Source: Conexibacter stalactiti
GTDB lineage: Bacteria; Actinomycetota; Thermoleophilia; Solirubrobacterales; Solirubrobacteraceae
Direction: 5' to 3' (one strand)
Length of the DNA: 64,000 nucleotides
NCBI RefSeq assembly: GCF_035967765.1
Contig: NZ_JAYWIT010000020.1
Shown here: positions 26,502-34,696 of the stretch, one piece after another
Layout: every line of letters begins with the position of its first letter
Position numbering within the stretch: position 1 is the first letter of the stretch
Made by a program: the position numbers and the translations under genes
Notes under the pieces: generated by a model
Database searches by the model: none
What the model was told of the DNA's origin: nothing
What the model saw: only the letters and a program-made list of their open reading frames with translations

Positions 26502-26632
26502 CGCGCAGACACGGTACCGGGACGGGGACCCGGTGCGGTCACCAACTGGTGTCAGCGCTCCACTGCACGGTCGCGTGCATGTGAGGACCCTCACAGTCAA
26601 CGGACGCCGAAATCCCCACCATCGACGGCACT

Positions 26633-26974
26633 ATGACTGCTCTGCGACCCCTCTCACTCTCGCTTCATGGCGCGTTCGAGCTGCTGCTCGGGGTGCTGGC
26701 GCTGGTCGCTCCCTTCGCGCTCTCCTTCACGCCCGCCGGAACCGTCCTGTCGGTCCTGATCGGCGTCCTCGCGATCGGCCTGGCGCTCGACACGACCGCG
26801 CCGCGCGACGTCACCGCCCATCAGGGCTTCGACTACGCGCTCGCGATCGGCGCGGTGCTCGTCGCGCTGCCGCTGGCGCTGTCGGCCGACGCGGCCGCCG
26901 CGCTCGTGCTGGCGGCGATCGGCGTCGCGCAGCTGGCGCTGACGGCCGGCACGCGCTACAGCGTTCGCGGCTGA
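26633..26974 (+). CDS. Small integral membrane protein
   Basis: A 113-residue protein with about four hydrophobic helices (GAFELLLGVLALVAPFAL, VLSVLIGVLAIGLAL, YALAIGAVLVALPLAL, ALVLAAIGVAQLAL). It resembles small SPW/DUF-type actinobacterial membrane proteins but I cannot name a family. Divergent from tlyA with 131 bases between; a short GGGGG-ATCT-CCCCC hairpin at 26999-27012 may terminate it. Confidence 0.65.
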   Translation: MTALRPLSLSLHGAFELLLGVLALVAPFALSFTPAGTVLSVLIGVLAIGLALDTTAPRDVTAHQGFDYALAIGAVLVALPLALSADAAAALVLAAIGVAQLALTAGTRYSVRG

Positions 26975-27139
26975 CCCGGGGACCCTTGCGGGGGCGGCGG
27001 GGGATCTCCCCCACGCGCTCTCACATGCGCTGGTAGACGATCCGTCCGTTCGTTGACCGTGTCGCTCATGTGGCGGCGCTCCCGGCCGATCTCCGGGGAA
27101 GTCGCACATCCCGTCCCCGCCGTCCCCTCCCCGCCTCCC

Positions 27140-28549
27140 ATGTCCAGAACCCTGTTCCGACTCGCCGCAGCGGTGTTCGCCGTCCTGCTGCTCGCGCCGG
27201 CTGCCGCATCCGCCGCCGGCACCATACGCCTGACCTCCGACCGCTACACGGTCAACGAGGGCGACGGCGACGCCGTCATCACCGTCGTGCGCGACGACAC
27301 GAGCGAACGCGGCGAGATCCGCTACGACGCCTACTACGACCGCAGCGCCGAGGCCAACCAGGACTGGAAGCCGGTCCAGGGCAGACTCGACTTCGCGCCC
27401 GGCCAGGCCGAGGCGGCCTTCCGCATCCCGATCGTCGACGACTCGATCGTCGAGGGCCCGGAGACGGTCAAGGTCGGCATCTACGGCCCGTACAACGCCC
27501 GTCTCGGCGAGCCCAACCGCGGCATCCTCACGATCATCGACAACGACGCGGTCGGCACGCCCGACCAGCGCGACCTCGTCAACCCGCTCGGCCTGCCGGT
27601 CGCGCCGACGAACGGCAACCCGCTCCAGGGCGCGCGCTTCTTCGTCGACAGGGAGTGGGGTCTGGCGCAGATGGCGATGAAGAAGCACCGTCGCTCCAAG
27701 GGCGTCCAGAAGCTCAGCGTGATCGCTGACCAGCCCGAGACGAAGCGCTTCGGCACCTGGACGAAGGCGCCGCGTCACGAGATCGCGACCTACCTGCAGC
27801 GCGTCCAGGCCGAGGACGCCGGCGCGATCCCGCTCGTCGCGACGTACCGCCTCAAGCACCTCGAGTGCGGCGGCGTCTCCGACTCGCCGGCCGACGTCGC
27901 CTCCTACAAGCACTGGTACGACGAGTTCGCCAAGGGGATCGGCAACCAGCCGATCGTGCTCTTCTACGAGATCGACGCGCTGATCACGATGAAGTGCCTC
28001 TCCGGGGCCGGCCGTGCCGCCCGCATCGACGAGGTCACGTACGCGATCGACGCGCTCTCCAAGCTGCCGCGCGCGGTCGTCTACGTCGACGCCGGCAGCG
28101 GCCTGGCACACGGCGCCAACTACATCGGGGCAAAGCTGCGTCAGGTCGGCGTCCACAAGATCCAGGGCTTCTTCACCAACGCGACGCACCAGAACAGCAC
28201 GCTGAAGGAGATCAAGTACGCCCGCCAGCTCGTCAAGCTGACCGGCGGCAAGGCCCACTACGTGATCAACACGTCGAGCAACGGCCAGGGCCCGGACGTG
28301 CCGAAGGATCGCGTCAAGGACGGCAACTCCTACCGCTGCAACTCGCCGTTCAACGGCCTCGGCCCGAAGCCGACCTCCGACGTGCCGGCGAAGTTCAAGG
28401 GGCTCGACGGGCTGATCTGGATCGGCAACCCCGGCCGCTCCGCCGGACCGTGCGCGCTCAAGATCTACAGAAAGGTCCCGCCGACCGGCACCTTCTGGTT
28501 CGACTACGCGCTCAAGCTGATCCGGAACGCCGACTTCCGCATCAGCTGA
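27140..28549 (+). CDS. Secreted Calx-beta/GH6-like protein (paralogue 1)
   Basis: A 469-residue protein. Signal peptide residues 1-26 (ends ASAAG). A Calx-beta domain at about 27-135 (YTVNEGDGDAVITVVR ... DNDAV) follows, then a glycoside hydrolase family 6-like domain at about 155-469. GH6 landmarks align: ATYRLKHLECGGVS (canonical RDCGG), FYEIDALIT (canonical EPDAL), VYVDAGSG, HYVINTSSNGQG, CNSPFNGLGPKPT and GLIWIGNPGRSAG (canonical WVKPPGESDG). The proton-donor Asp is kept. The RDC Asp is Glu here, and the GESDG acid is replaced by Ala, so classic cellulase activity is uncertain. ATG 27140 starts the signal peptide. Confidence 0.85.
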   Translation: MSRTLFRLAAAVFAVLLLAPAAASAAGTIRLTSDRYTVNEGDGDAVITVVRDDTSERGEIRYDAYYDRSAEANQDWKPVQGRLDFAPGQAEAAFRIPIVDDSIVEGPETVKVGIYGPYNARLGEPNRGILTIIDNDAVGTPDQRDLVNPLGLPVAPTNGNPLQGARFFVDREWGLAQMAMKKHRRSKGVQKLSVIADQPETKRFGTWTKAPRHEIATYLQRVQAEDAGAIPLVATYRLKHLECGGVSDSPADVASYKHWYDEFAKGIGNQPIVLFYEIDALITMKCLSGAGRAARIDEVTYAIDALSKLPRAVVYVDAGSGLAHGANYIGAKLRQVGVHKIQGFFTNATHQNSTLKEIKYARQLVKLTGGKAHYVINTSSNGQGPDVPKDRVKDGNSYRCNSPFNGLGPKPTSDVPAKFKGLDGLIWIGNPGRSAGPCALKIYRKVPPTGTFWFDYALKLIRNADFRIS

Positions 28550-28575
28550 CGCTCAAACACTCGCAATCGTCGTCC

Positions 28576-28611
28576 AAACCGCCCCATCGCTGCCCAGCGG
28601 TGGGGCGGTTT
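28576..28611 (+). terminator. Intrinsic terminator between the two GH6-like genes
   Basis: Perfect 11-base arms AAACCGCCCCA and TGGGGCGGTTT enclosing 14 bases that hold an inner GCTG/CAGC stem. It starts 26 bases after the stop of paralogue 1. A-rich 5' and T-rich 3' arms make it effective in both directions. Confidence 0.85.
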
Positions 28612-28694
28612 GTCGTTAAACGGACATTGATGCCCGACGGACGCGGGTAGCTTCGATGCGAACTCCCCCGCGACGACTGGGAGGCCGTCGACCG

Positions 28695-30116
28695 ATGTTC
28701 CGCTCCGCGCATGTCCCCATACGCCTGCTGCTGCTTGCTGCCACGGCGGTGCTGCTGCTGTTCCTGCTCGCGCCGCGCGCCGCCTCCGCGGCCGGCGTCG
28801 TCCACCTGACCTCGACGACGTACACGGTGAACGAGGGCGCGGGCAGCGCCGTCATCACCTTCGAGCGGACGACCGCCGCCACGCGCGGGGAGGTCCGCTA
28901 CGGCGCCTGGCACAGAAGCGCGCAGCAGTTCCAGGACTACAAGCCGGTCAAGGGCCGCGTCGACCTCGCGCCCGGCCAGACGCAAGGCTCCTTCTCGGTC
29001 CCGATCGTCGACGACCCGCTCGTCGAGGGCAGAGAGACGATCGCGGTCGGGATATTCGGGACCTACCCGGAGAGAGTCGGCAGACCCGATCGCGCGATCC
29101 TCACGATCGAGGACAACGACGCGATCTCGACCGACCCGCGCGACGCCGCCAACCCGCTCGGCCTCAACCCGGCGCCGACCGACGGCAACCCGCTGACCGG
29201 GGCGACCTTCTACACCAACCCGTCGCAGACGATCGCCGGCACGTATGCCAAGCGCATCCGCAAGAGCAACCCGGGCGCGGCGCAGCAGCTGGCCGCGATC
29301 AGCTCGCAGCCGGAGTCCAAGCGCTTCGGCAGCTGGAACGACCGCCCCGGCTACGTCGTCGCCAAGTACCTCGCGCAGGCGTTCCACGACGATCCGAACG
29401 CGATCCCGCTGCTGGCGACCTACCGCCTGCGCCACCTCACCTGCCATCGCGTCAGCGACTCGGCGAAGGAGGCGGCGGCCTACAAGCGCTGGTACAGCGA
29501 CTTCGCCAACGGCATCGGCAACCAGAGAGTGGTCATCTTCTACGAGATCGACGCCCTCATCACCGCGCCGTGCCTGTCGGGCAGAGGGCTCGCCGTGCGG
29601 ATCAGCGAGATGCGCTCCGCGATCGACTCGCTCTCGAAGCTGCCGCACGCGGTCGTCTACGTCGACGCCGGCGCCAGCGACGCCCACCATCCGAGATTCA
29701 TCGCCTCGCTGCTGCGCAAGGTCGGCGTCCACAAGATCCAGGGCTTCTTCACGAACTCGACGCACCACAACAGAACGACGCTCGAGGTCAGATACGCCAA
29801 CGGGCTCTCACGCGCCACCGGCGGCAAGCACTACGTGATCAACACGGCCGTCAACGGTAAGGGCTCGCTGCGGCCGAGAGACAGAGTCCGCTACGGCAAC
29901 TCGATCCGCTGCAACCCGCCCGGGCGCGGCCTCGGCCCCAGACCGACCTCCGCGGTGCCGCCGCAGTACCCGCTGCTCGACGGCGTCTTCTGGATCGGCA
30001 ATCCGGGCCGCTCGGCCGGCAACTGCGGCACGTCGCGCAACGCGCCGCCGACCGGCACCTTCTGGCTCAGATACGCGCTGATGCTGATCAGAAACGCCGA
30101 CTACCGCATCCGCTGA
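28695..30116 (+). CDS. Secreted Calx-beta/GH6-like protein (paralogue 2)
   Basis: A 473-residue tandem paralogue of the preceding gene, same order: signal peptide (ends RAASAAG), Calx-beta domain (YTVNEGAGSAVITFER ... DNDA), then a GH6-like domain with FYEIDALIT, VYVDAGASDA, HYVINTAVNGKG, RCNPPGRGLGPRPTS and FWIGNPGRSAG. The RDC position reads LTC, so even the acidic residue kept as Glu in paralogue 1 is lost. ATG 28695 has a TGGGAGG Shine-Dalgarno 10 bases upstream; an in-frame ATG at 28656 does not. About 14 of 43 Arg codons are AGA, against about 3 in paralogue 1. Confidence 0.85.
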   Translation: MFRSAHVPIRLLLLAATAVLLLFLLAPRAASAAGVVHLTSTTYTVNEGAGSAVITFERTTAATRGEVRYGAWHRSAQQFQDYKPVKGRVDLAPGQTQGSFSVPIVDDPLVEGRETIAVGIFGTYPERVGRPDRAILTIEDNDAISTDPRDAANPLGLNPAPTDGNPLTGATFYTNPSQTIAGTYAKRIRKSNPGAAQQLAAISSQPESKRFGSWNDRPGYVVAKYLAQAFHDDPNAIPLLATYRLRHLTCHRVSDSAKEAAAYKRWYSDFANGIGNQRVVIFYEIDALITAPCLSGRGLAVRISEMRSAIDSLSKLPHAVVYVDAGASDAHHPRFIASLLRKVGVHKIQGFFTNSTHHNRTTLEVRYANGLSRATGGKHYVINTAVNGKGSLRPRDRVRYGNSIRCNPPGRGLGPRPTSAVPPQYPLLDGVFWIGNPGRSAGNCGTSRNAPPTGTFWLRYALMLIRNADYRIR

Positions 30117-30175
30117 CGACACCATCTCGATCCGCCTGGCGGCGTCCTCGATCGCTCATGGGCTGGCGCCCGGGC

Positions 30176-30196
30176 ACCGCGGACGAAGTCCGTGGT
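30176..30196. terminator. Hairpin between convergent GH6-like gene and dxs
   Basis: ACCGCGGAC-GAA-GTCCGTGGT folds into a 9-pair stem with one G-T pair and a GAA loop, in the gap between the convergent genes. No T tract, so only a possible terminator. Confidence 0.35.
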
Positions 30197-30237
30197 CGCT
30201 CACTGCGTCCTTGCCAGCCGAACCGATCTGGCGCCCG

Positions 30238-32184
30238 TCAGGAGGCTGCGGTGGTGCGCGTGCCCACCGCCGCCAGCACCCGCTCCGCGATCGCGGCGCC
30301 GGTGTAGCCGACCTCCTCGTGCAGCAGCGCGGGCGCGCCGTGCGTGACGTAGCGGTCGGGCAGGCCGACGCGCATGATCCGCGCGGCGATCCCGCTGTCG
30401 GAGAGCGTCTCCCACACGCCGGTGCCGAAGCCGCCGGCGAGCACGCCCTCCTCGACGGTCACGAGCAGCTCGTGCTCGGCCTGGAGCTGGGCGACGAGGC
30501 CGGTGTCGATCGGCTTGGCGAAGCGCGCGTCGGCGACCGTCGCGACGATCCCGTGCTCGGCCAGCAGCGCGGCCGCCTCCTGCGCCTTGCCGACGCCGCT
30601 GCCGTAGCCCAGCAGCGCGACCTTGCCGTCGCCCTCCTGGAGGATCTCGCCGCTGCCGATCTCGATCAGTCTCGGCTCGGCCGGGAGCGGGACGCCGACC
30701 GCCTCGCCGCGCGGATAGCGCAGCGCGACCGGGCCGTCATACGCGAGCGCGGTGTGGAGCATGTGGACCAGCTGCGCCTCGTCGCGCGGCGCCATCAGCA
30801 CGATGTGCGGCAGCGGGCGCAGGTAGGCGATGTCGAAGACGCCGTGGTGGGTCGGCCCGTCGTCGCCGACGAGGCCGGCGCGATCCATCGCGAGCACGAC
30901 GTCGAGTCTCTGCAGGCAGACGTCGTGGACGATCTGGTCGAACGCGCGCTGCAGGAAGGTCGAGTAGATCGCGGCGACCGGCTTGCAGCCCTGCAACGCC
31001 AGGCCGCTGGCGAACAGCAGTGCCTGCTGCTCGGCGATGCCGACGTCGAAGTAGCGCTCCGGCAGCTCTCTCTGGAGGATGTTGAGACCGGTGCCGGAGT
31101 TCATCGCGGCGGTGATCCCGATCACGCGCTCGTCACGGCGGCACTCCTCGACGAGCGCCTCGCCGAAGACCTGCGTGTACTGCGGCGGCTTCGGCGGCGC
31201 GGCCGCGGCGCCCGGCTTGACGACCGGGGCCGGCGCGGGCGCGCCGTTGGCGATCGAGTTCGGCTTGGCGGCATGCCACTTCTCCATGCCCTCCAGGCCG
31301 CCCTCCTCGGCCGGCGCGAAGCCCTTGCCCTTGACCGTCGCGACGTGCACGACGACCGGGCGCTCGGCCGCGATCGCCTCGCTCAGCGCCTCGCGCAGCA
31401 TCGACACGTCGTGACCGTCGACGACGCCCATGTAGGCCCAGTCGAGCTCCTCCCACAGCAGTCCGGGAGCCCAGAAGGCCTTGATCGACTCCTTCAGCTG
31501 CGGCCCGAGGTGAGCGAACCGCTCACCGATGCCGGCCGGCAGCTTCGTCAGGAACTCCTCGCCGCCCTCGCGCGCCTTCCACAGCTTCGGGTTGAGCCGG
31601 ACGCGGTTGAAGTAGCGCGACAGCGCGCCGACGTTCGGCGAGATCGACATGCCGTTGTCGTTGAGCACGACGACCATCGGGGTGCCGAGGCCGCCGGCCT
31701 GGTGCATCGCCTCGAAGGCGACGCCGCCGGTCATCGAGCCGTCGCCGATCACGGCGACGACGTTGCCGTCCTCGCCCTGGCCGTGGCGCATCGCCTCCTT
31801 GAGACCGACCGCGTAGCCGATCGAGGTCGAGGCGTGGCCGGCGCCCATGATGTCGTGCTCGGACTCCTCGATCGCGCAGAACGGCGTCAGGCCGCCGTAC
31901 TTGCGGATCGTCGAGAGCTGGTCGCGGCGGCCGGTGAGGATCTTGTGCGGATAGGCCTGGTGGCCGACGTCCCAGAGGATCTTGTCGCGGGGCGAGTCGA
32001 GCACCGAGTGCAGCGCGACGGCCAGCTCGCACGTGCCGAGGTTGGCGCCGAAGTGGCCGCCGATCTCCCCCACGGTGTCGATGATGTGCTCGCGCACCTC
32101 CTGCGCGAGCTGCTGCAGCTGCTCGTCGGAGAGGCCTCTGAGGTCCTCTGGACCGTCGACGCGCGGGAGGATCGGTTCGCTCAT
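30238..32184 (-). CDS. dxs: 1-deoxy-D-xylulose-5-phosphate synthase
   Basis: A 648-residue thiamine diphosphate enzyme, first step of the MEP isoprenoid pathway (pyruvate + glyceraldehyde-3-phosphate to DXP). The TPP/Mg site is VIGDGSMTGGVAFEAM. The N-terminal GGHFGANLGTCELAVALH and catalytic Glu segment YFDVGIAEQQAL, and the C-terminal transketolase domain (DRAGLVGDDGPTHHG), are all present. A central Ala/Pro-rich insert lies at about residues 300-325. It overlaps the upstream prenyl synthase by 4 bases, so both isoprenoid steps are coupled. Confidence 0.96.
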   Translation of the reverse strand: MSEPILPRVDGPEDLRGLSDEQLQQLAQEVREHIIDTVGEIGGHFGANLGTCELAVALHSVLDSPRDKILWDVGHQAYPHKILTGRRDQLSTIRKYGGLTPFCAIEESEHDIMGAGHASTSIGYAVGLKEAMRHGQGEDGNVVAVIGDGSMTGGVAFEAMHQAGGLGTPMVVVLNDNGMSISPNVGALSRYFNRVRLNPKLWKAREGGEEFLTKLPAGIGERFAHLGPQLKESIKAFWAPGLLWEELDWAYMGVVDGHDVSMLREALSEAIAAERPVVVHVATVKGKGFAPAEEGGLEGMEKWHAAKPNSIANGAPAPAPVVKPGAAAAPPKPPQYTQVFGEALVEECRRDERVIGITAAMNSGTGLNILQRELPERYFDVGIAEQQALLFASGLALQGCKPVAAIYSTFLQRAFDQIVHDVCLQRLDVVLAMDRAGLVGDDGPTHHGVFDIAYLRPLPHIVLMAPRDEAQLVHMLHTALAYDGPVALRYPRGEAVGVPLPAEPRLIEIGSGEILQEGDGKVALLGYGSGVGKAQEAAALLAEHGIVATVADARFAKPIDTGLVAQLQAEHELLVTVEEGVLAGGFGTGVWETLSDSGIAARIMRVGLPDRYVTHGAPALLHEEVGYTGAAIAERVLAAVGTRTTAAS

Positions 32185-33068
32185 GACGTTCGCGTGTAGA
32201 TGAAGTCGGTGATCTGAGCCAGCTCGCCGGCGCCGCCGGGAGCGGCCGCAGCCAGTGCGGCACGGGCGTTGCGATGCGACTCGGCGGCCAGCTCGCGGGC
32301 GCGGTCGAGCCCGAACTCGCTCACGTACGTGCGCTTGCCGAGCCGTTCGTCACTGCCCTGCGTCTTGCCCAGCGCGTCGTCGGTTCCGACGACGTCGAGG
32401 ATGTCGTCGACGATCTGGAACAGCACTCCAAGCTCGCTTGCGAAGCTGCGGAACGCATCGATTGTCGCACGTGACTGCGACGGAGCGAGCAGTAGCGGGC
32501 ACATGATCGAGGCGCCGATCAGCCTGCCCGTCTTCAGCGCGTGCAGATGACGCAGGCCCGCGGCGTCTCGTGCGGCGTCGGTCACGTCCAGGTACTGCCC
32601 GCCGACCATGCCGTTCACGCCGGTTGCGGCCGCCAGCTCGCGAACGGCCGCGAGGATCGCCGCCGGTTCGCCCTGCTGGTGGTCGAGCACGTGCCGGAAC
32701 GCCTCCGCGTAGAGCCCGTCGCCGGCGAGGATCGCGACGTTCTCGCCGAATGCCTTGTGACAGGTCGGTCTGCCGCGACGCAGGTCGTCGTCGTCCATCG
32801 CGGGCAGGTCGTCGTGGATCAGCGAGTAGGTGTGGATCAGCTCCAGCGCCGCCGCGATCGGCAGCACGCGCTCGGCCGGCTCGCCGATCGCGCGGGCGGT
32901 CGCGAGCGCGAGGACCGGGCGGATCCGCTTGCCGCCGGCCAGCAGCGAGTAGCGCATCGCCTCCTCGAGCCCCTCGGCGTCGGCCGTCTCGGCGTCCGCG
33001 AAGGTCAGCTCAGCGAGGTACAGCTCCACCTGGCGGCGGAGCTCTTCGGGGTACTCGTCGGTCGTCAT
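32181..33068 (-). CDS. ispA: Polyprenyl (farnesyl/geranylgeranyl) diphosphate synthase
   Basis: A 295-residue trans-isoprenyl diphosphate synthase. The first Asp-rich motif is HDDLPAMDDDDLRRG and the second is FQIVDDILDVVGT. GGKRIRP and KTGRLI motifs bind diphosphate. Two bases or residues before the DDxxD cannot fix chain length reliably, though the small LIH neighbour fits C15-C20. The start MTTDEYPEEL overlaps the xseB stop by 4 bases; a longer frame lies inside xseB. Confidence 0.93.
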   Translation of the reverse strand: MTTDEYPEELRRQVELYLAELTFADAETADAEGLEEAMRYSLLAGGKRIRPVLALATARAIGEPAERVLPIAAALELIHTYSLIHDDLPAMDDDDLRRGRPTCHKAFGENVAILAGDGLYAEAFRHVLDHQQGEPAAILAAVRELAAATGVNGMVGGQYLDVTDAARDAAGLRHLHALKTGRLIGASIMCPLLLAPSQSRATIDAFRSFASELGVLFQIVDDILDVVGTDDALGKTQGSDERLGKRTYVSEFGLDRARELAAESHRNARAALAAAAPGGAGELAQITDFIYTRTS

Positions 33069-33286
33069 GCCTGGTGGGTGGGGAGCGTCGTCTGGCCCGG
33101 CGGCGGCGGGTCGGCGGCCGTCCGCACGCGGCGGTCGAGCTCGTTGGCGGCGTCGCCGGCGAGGCGCGCGCACTCCTCCACGAGGCGGGCCGCCTGCTCA
33201 GGCTCGAGGTCGCCGCCGCGCAGCTGCGCGGCCGCCTCCTCGAGCTGGCGGCTGAAGTACTCGAGCTGGTCGATGTTTCCGCTCAT
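33065..33286 (-). CDS. xseB: Exodeoxyribonuclease VII small subunit
   Basis: A 73-residue helical protein, with QLEYFSRQLEEAAAQLRGGD and LEPEQAARLVEECARLA matching the XseB pattern. It partners XseA in a single-strand nuclease. Unusually no xseA is adjacent; the gene is wedged between nusB and ispA with 4-base overlaps on both sides. The C-terminus is Pro/Thr-rich. Confidence 0.8.
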   Translation of the reverse strand: MSGNIDQLEYFSRQLEEAAAQLRGGDLEPEQAARLVEECARLAGDAANELDRRVRTAADPPPPGQTTLPTHQA

Positions 33287-33702
33287 CGTGTCTTCTCACC
33301 GTTTACGGCTTGGCTGGCGCGCAGGATCGCGGCGAGCACGCCGTTCACGAAGCCTGGCGCCTCGGCGCCGCAGTACGACTTCGCCGTCTCGACGGCCTCG
33401 TCGATCGCGCCCTCGGGCGGGATCGAGCGCTCGGCCGGCACGTCGGCCGGATGCAGCATCTCCAGCAGCGCGACGCGCAGGATCGAGCGCTCCAGCGGGG
33501 CGATCCGCGACAGCGTCCAGCCCTCTGAGTGGCGGCTGATCAGCTCGTCGAACTCGGGCTGACGCGCGAGCGCGGCCTTCGCCAGCGCCCGCGTGAACGT
33601 CGCCGCGTTTCTCGGCAGGGTGTCCTCCAGCGGCCGACCGGTCAGGTCGTGCTGGTACAGCGCGAAGACCGCCTCGCGTCGTTGGTCGCTTCGGCGAGCC
33701 AC
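33283..33702 (-). CDS. nusB: Transcription antitermination protein NusB
   Basis: A 139-residue all-helical protein binding boxA RNA with NusE in rRNA antitermination. Family features: RREAVFALYQHDLTGR at the N-terminus, LSRIAPLERSILRVALLEML and DEAVETAKSYCGAEAPGFVN near the C-terminus. It follows efp by 9 bases (standard actinobacterial order) and overlaps xseB by 4. Confidence 0.95.
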   Translation of the reverse strand: MARRSDQRREAVFALYQHDLTGRPLEDTLPRNAATFTRALAKAALARQPEFDELISRHSEGWTLSRIAPLERSILRVALLEMLHPADVPAERSIPPEGAIDEAVETAKSYCGAEAPGFVNGVLAAILRASQAVNGEKTR

Positions 33703-33711
33703 GACGGGCCG

Positions 33712-34272
33712 CTACGCGCGCGACACGTAGTCGCCGGAGCGGGTGTCGACCCGCACCTTGTCGCCGATGTTGACGAACAGCGGGACGTTGATCTGAGCGC
33801 CCGTCTCCAGCGTCGCCGGCTTGGTGCCGCCGCCGGAGGCCGTGTCGCCGCGCAGGCCGGGCTCGGTCTCGGTGACCTCGAGGTCGACGGCGCTCGGCAG
33901 CTGGATGTCGGCCGGGACGCCGTCGATCGACAGCAGGTCGACCTCGTCGCTGGCCTTCGTCCAGCGCAGCGCGTCTCTGAGCGCCACGGCCGGGATCGCC
34001 GACTGCTCGAAGCTCTCGACGTCCATGAAGTGGGCGTCGGACTCGTCGGAGTAGAGGTACTGCATCTTGCGCACCTCGGTGCGGACCGAGCGGAACTTCT
34101 CCCCTGCACGGAACGTCTTGTCGATCACGTTGCCGTCGCTGGTGCGACGCAGCTTCGTGCGCACGAAGGCCGGCCCCTTGCCGGGCTTGACGTGCTGGAA
34201 CTCGACGACCTTGAAGATCGTCCCGTCCACCTCGATGTGGTTGCCGTTCTTGAGCTGGTTCGTGCTGATCAC
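33712..34272 (-). CDS. efp: Elongation factor P
   Basis: A 186-residue factor that relieves ribosome stalling at polyproline. The N-terminal KOW-like domain has the tip loop VKPGKGPAFVRTKL, whose Lys (PGKGPA) can be modified; two OB domains follow, ending DKVRVDTRSGDYVSRA. The GTG start at 34272 begins VISTNQLKNGNHIEV and lies 7 bases after a TACAAT -10 element, implying a leaderless mRNA. First gene of the efp-nusB-xseB-ispA-dxs operon. Confidence 0.95.
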   Translation of the reverse strand: MISTNQLKNGNHIEVDGTIFKVVEFQHVKPGKGPAFVRTKLRRTSDGNVIDKTFRAGEKFRSVRTEVRKMQYLYSDESDAHFMDVESFEQSAIPAVALRDALRWTKASDEVDLLSIDGVPADIQLPSAVDLEVTETEPGLRGDTASGGGTKPATLETGAQINVPLFVNIGDKVRVDTRSGDYVSRA

Positions 34273-34279
34273 GCAGGTG

Positions 34280-34285
34280 ATTGTA
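34280..34285 (-). promoter_or_regulatory. Predicted -10 element of the efp operon
   Basis: TACAAT on the minus strand, 7 bases before the GTG start of efp. No clear -35 hexamer. The spacing implies a leaderless transcript. Confidence 0.45.
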
Positions 34286-34345
34286 GGGCGGGCGGGGGCG
34301 CGTGGCGCCCCGGCGCGGTTCGGGGGCGTTCCGTCCGACCCGGCG

Positions 34346-34361
34346 TCGAACATACGTTCGA
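34346..34361. promoter_or_regulatory. LexA (SOS) box of the XRE gene
   Basis: TCGAACATACGTTCGA is a perfect 16-base palindrome matching the mycobacterial SOS box TCGAAC(N4)GTTCGA. Its last base is the first base of the XRE start codon, and it lies 60 bases from the divergent efp promoter. Confidence 0.8.
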
Positions 34362-34630
34362 TGCTGATCGCCACTCGCCCGACCCCTCCCGCCGAACGGC
34401 GCGCCTTCGGGCTGGCGGTGCGGGAGCTGCGGGCGCGGCGCGGGTGGTCGCTCGCCGACCTGGGGGCGCGGACGCTCGTACATGCCGCGTATCTCGGCGC
34501 GGTGGAGCGGGCCGAGGTCGAGCCGGGGCTGCGCACGATGACGCGGATCGCCGAAGGGCTCGGGATGCCGTTGTCGGCGCTGGTCGCGCACAGCGAGGCG
34601 CGGCTGCTCACGTGCGCGCGGCTGCGATGA
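34361..34630 (+). CDS. XRE-family helix-turn-helix protein, predicted SOS-regulated
   Basis: An 89-residue protein consisting almost wholly of an XRE/Cro-type HTH at about 15-75: AVRELRARRGWSLADLGART, then AYLGAVERAEVEPGLRTMTR and IAEGLGMPLSAL. There is no effector domain. ATG 34361 is chosen because it starts the domain and abuts the LexA palindrome, which overlaps the start. It heads a plus-strand block (PAP2, GH44, MFS) inserted between pepQ and efp. Targets are unknown. Confidence 0.8.
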   Translation: MLIATRPTPPAERRAFGLAVRELRARRGWSLADLGARTLVHAAYLGAVERAEVEPGLRTMTRIAEGLGMPLSALVAHSEARLLTCARLR

Positions 34631-34696
34631 GCCGCGGCGGCGCCGGGCTTGCGGGCGGGCGAGTGGTGACGGCGCCGCGCGGCTAGCCTGGATGCG

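Noticed and set aside
27053..27139. Upstream in-frame start for GH6-like paralogue 1
   Set aside because: Adds 29 residues before a good signal peptide; ATG 27140 puts the signal peptide at the N-terminus.
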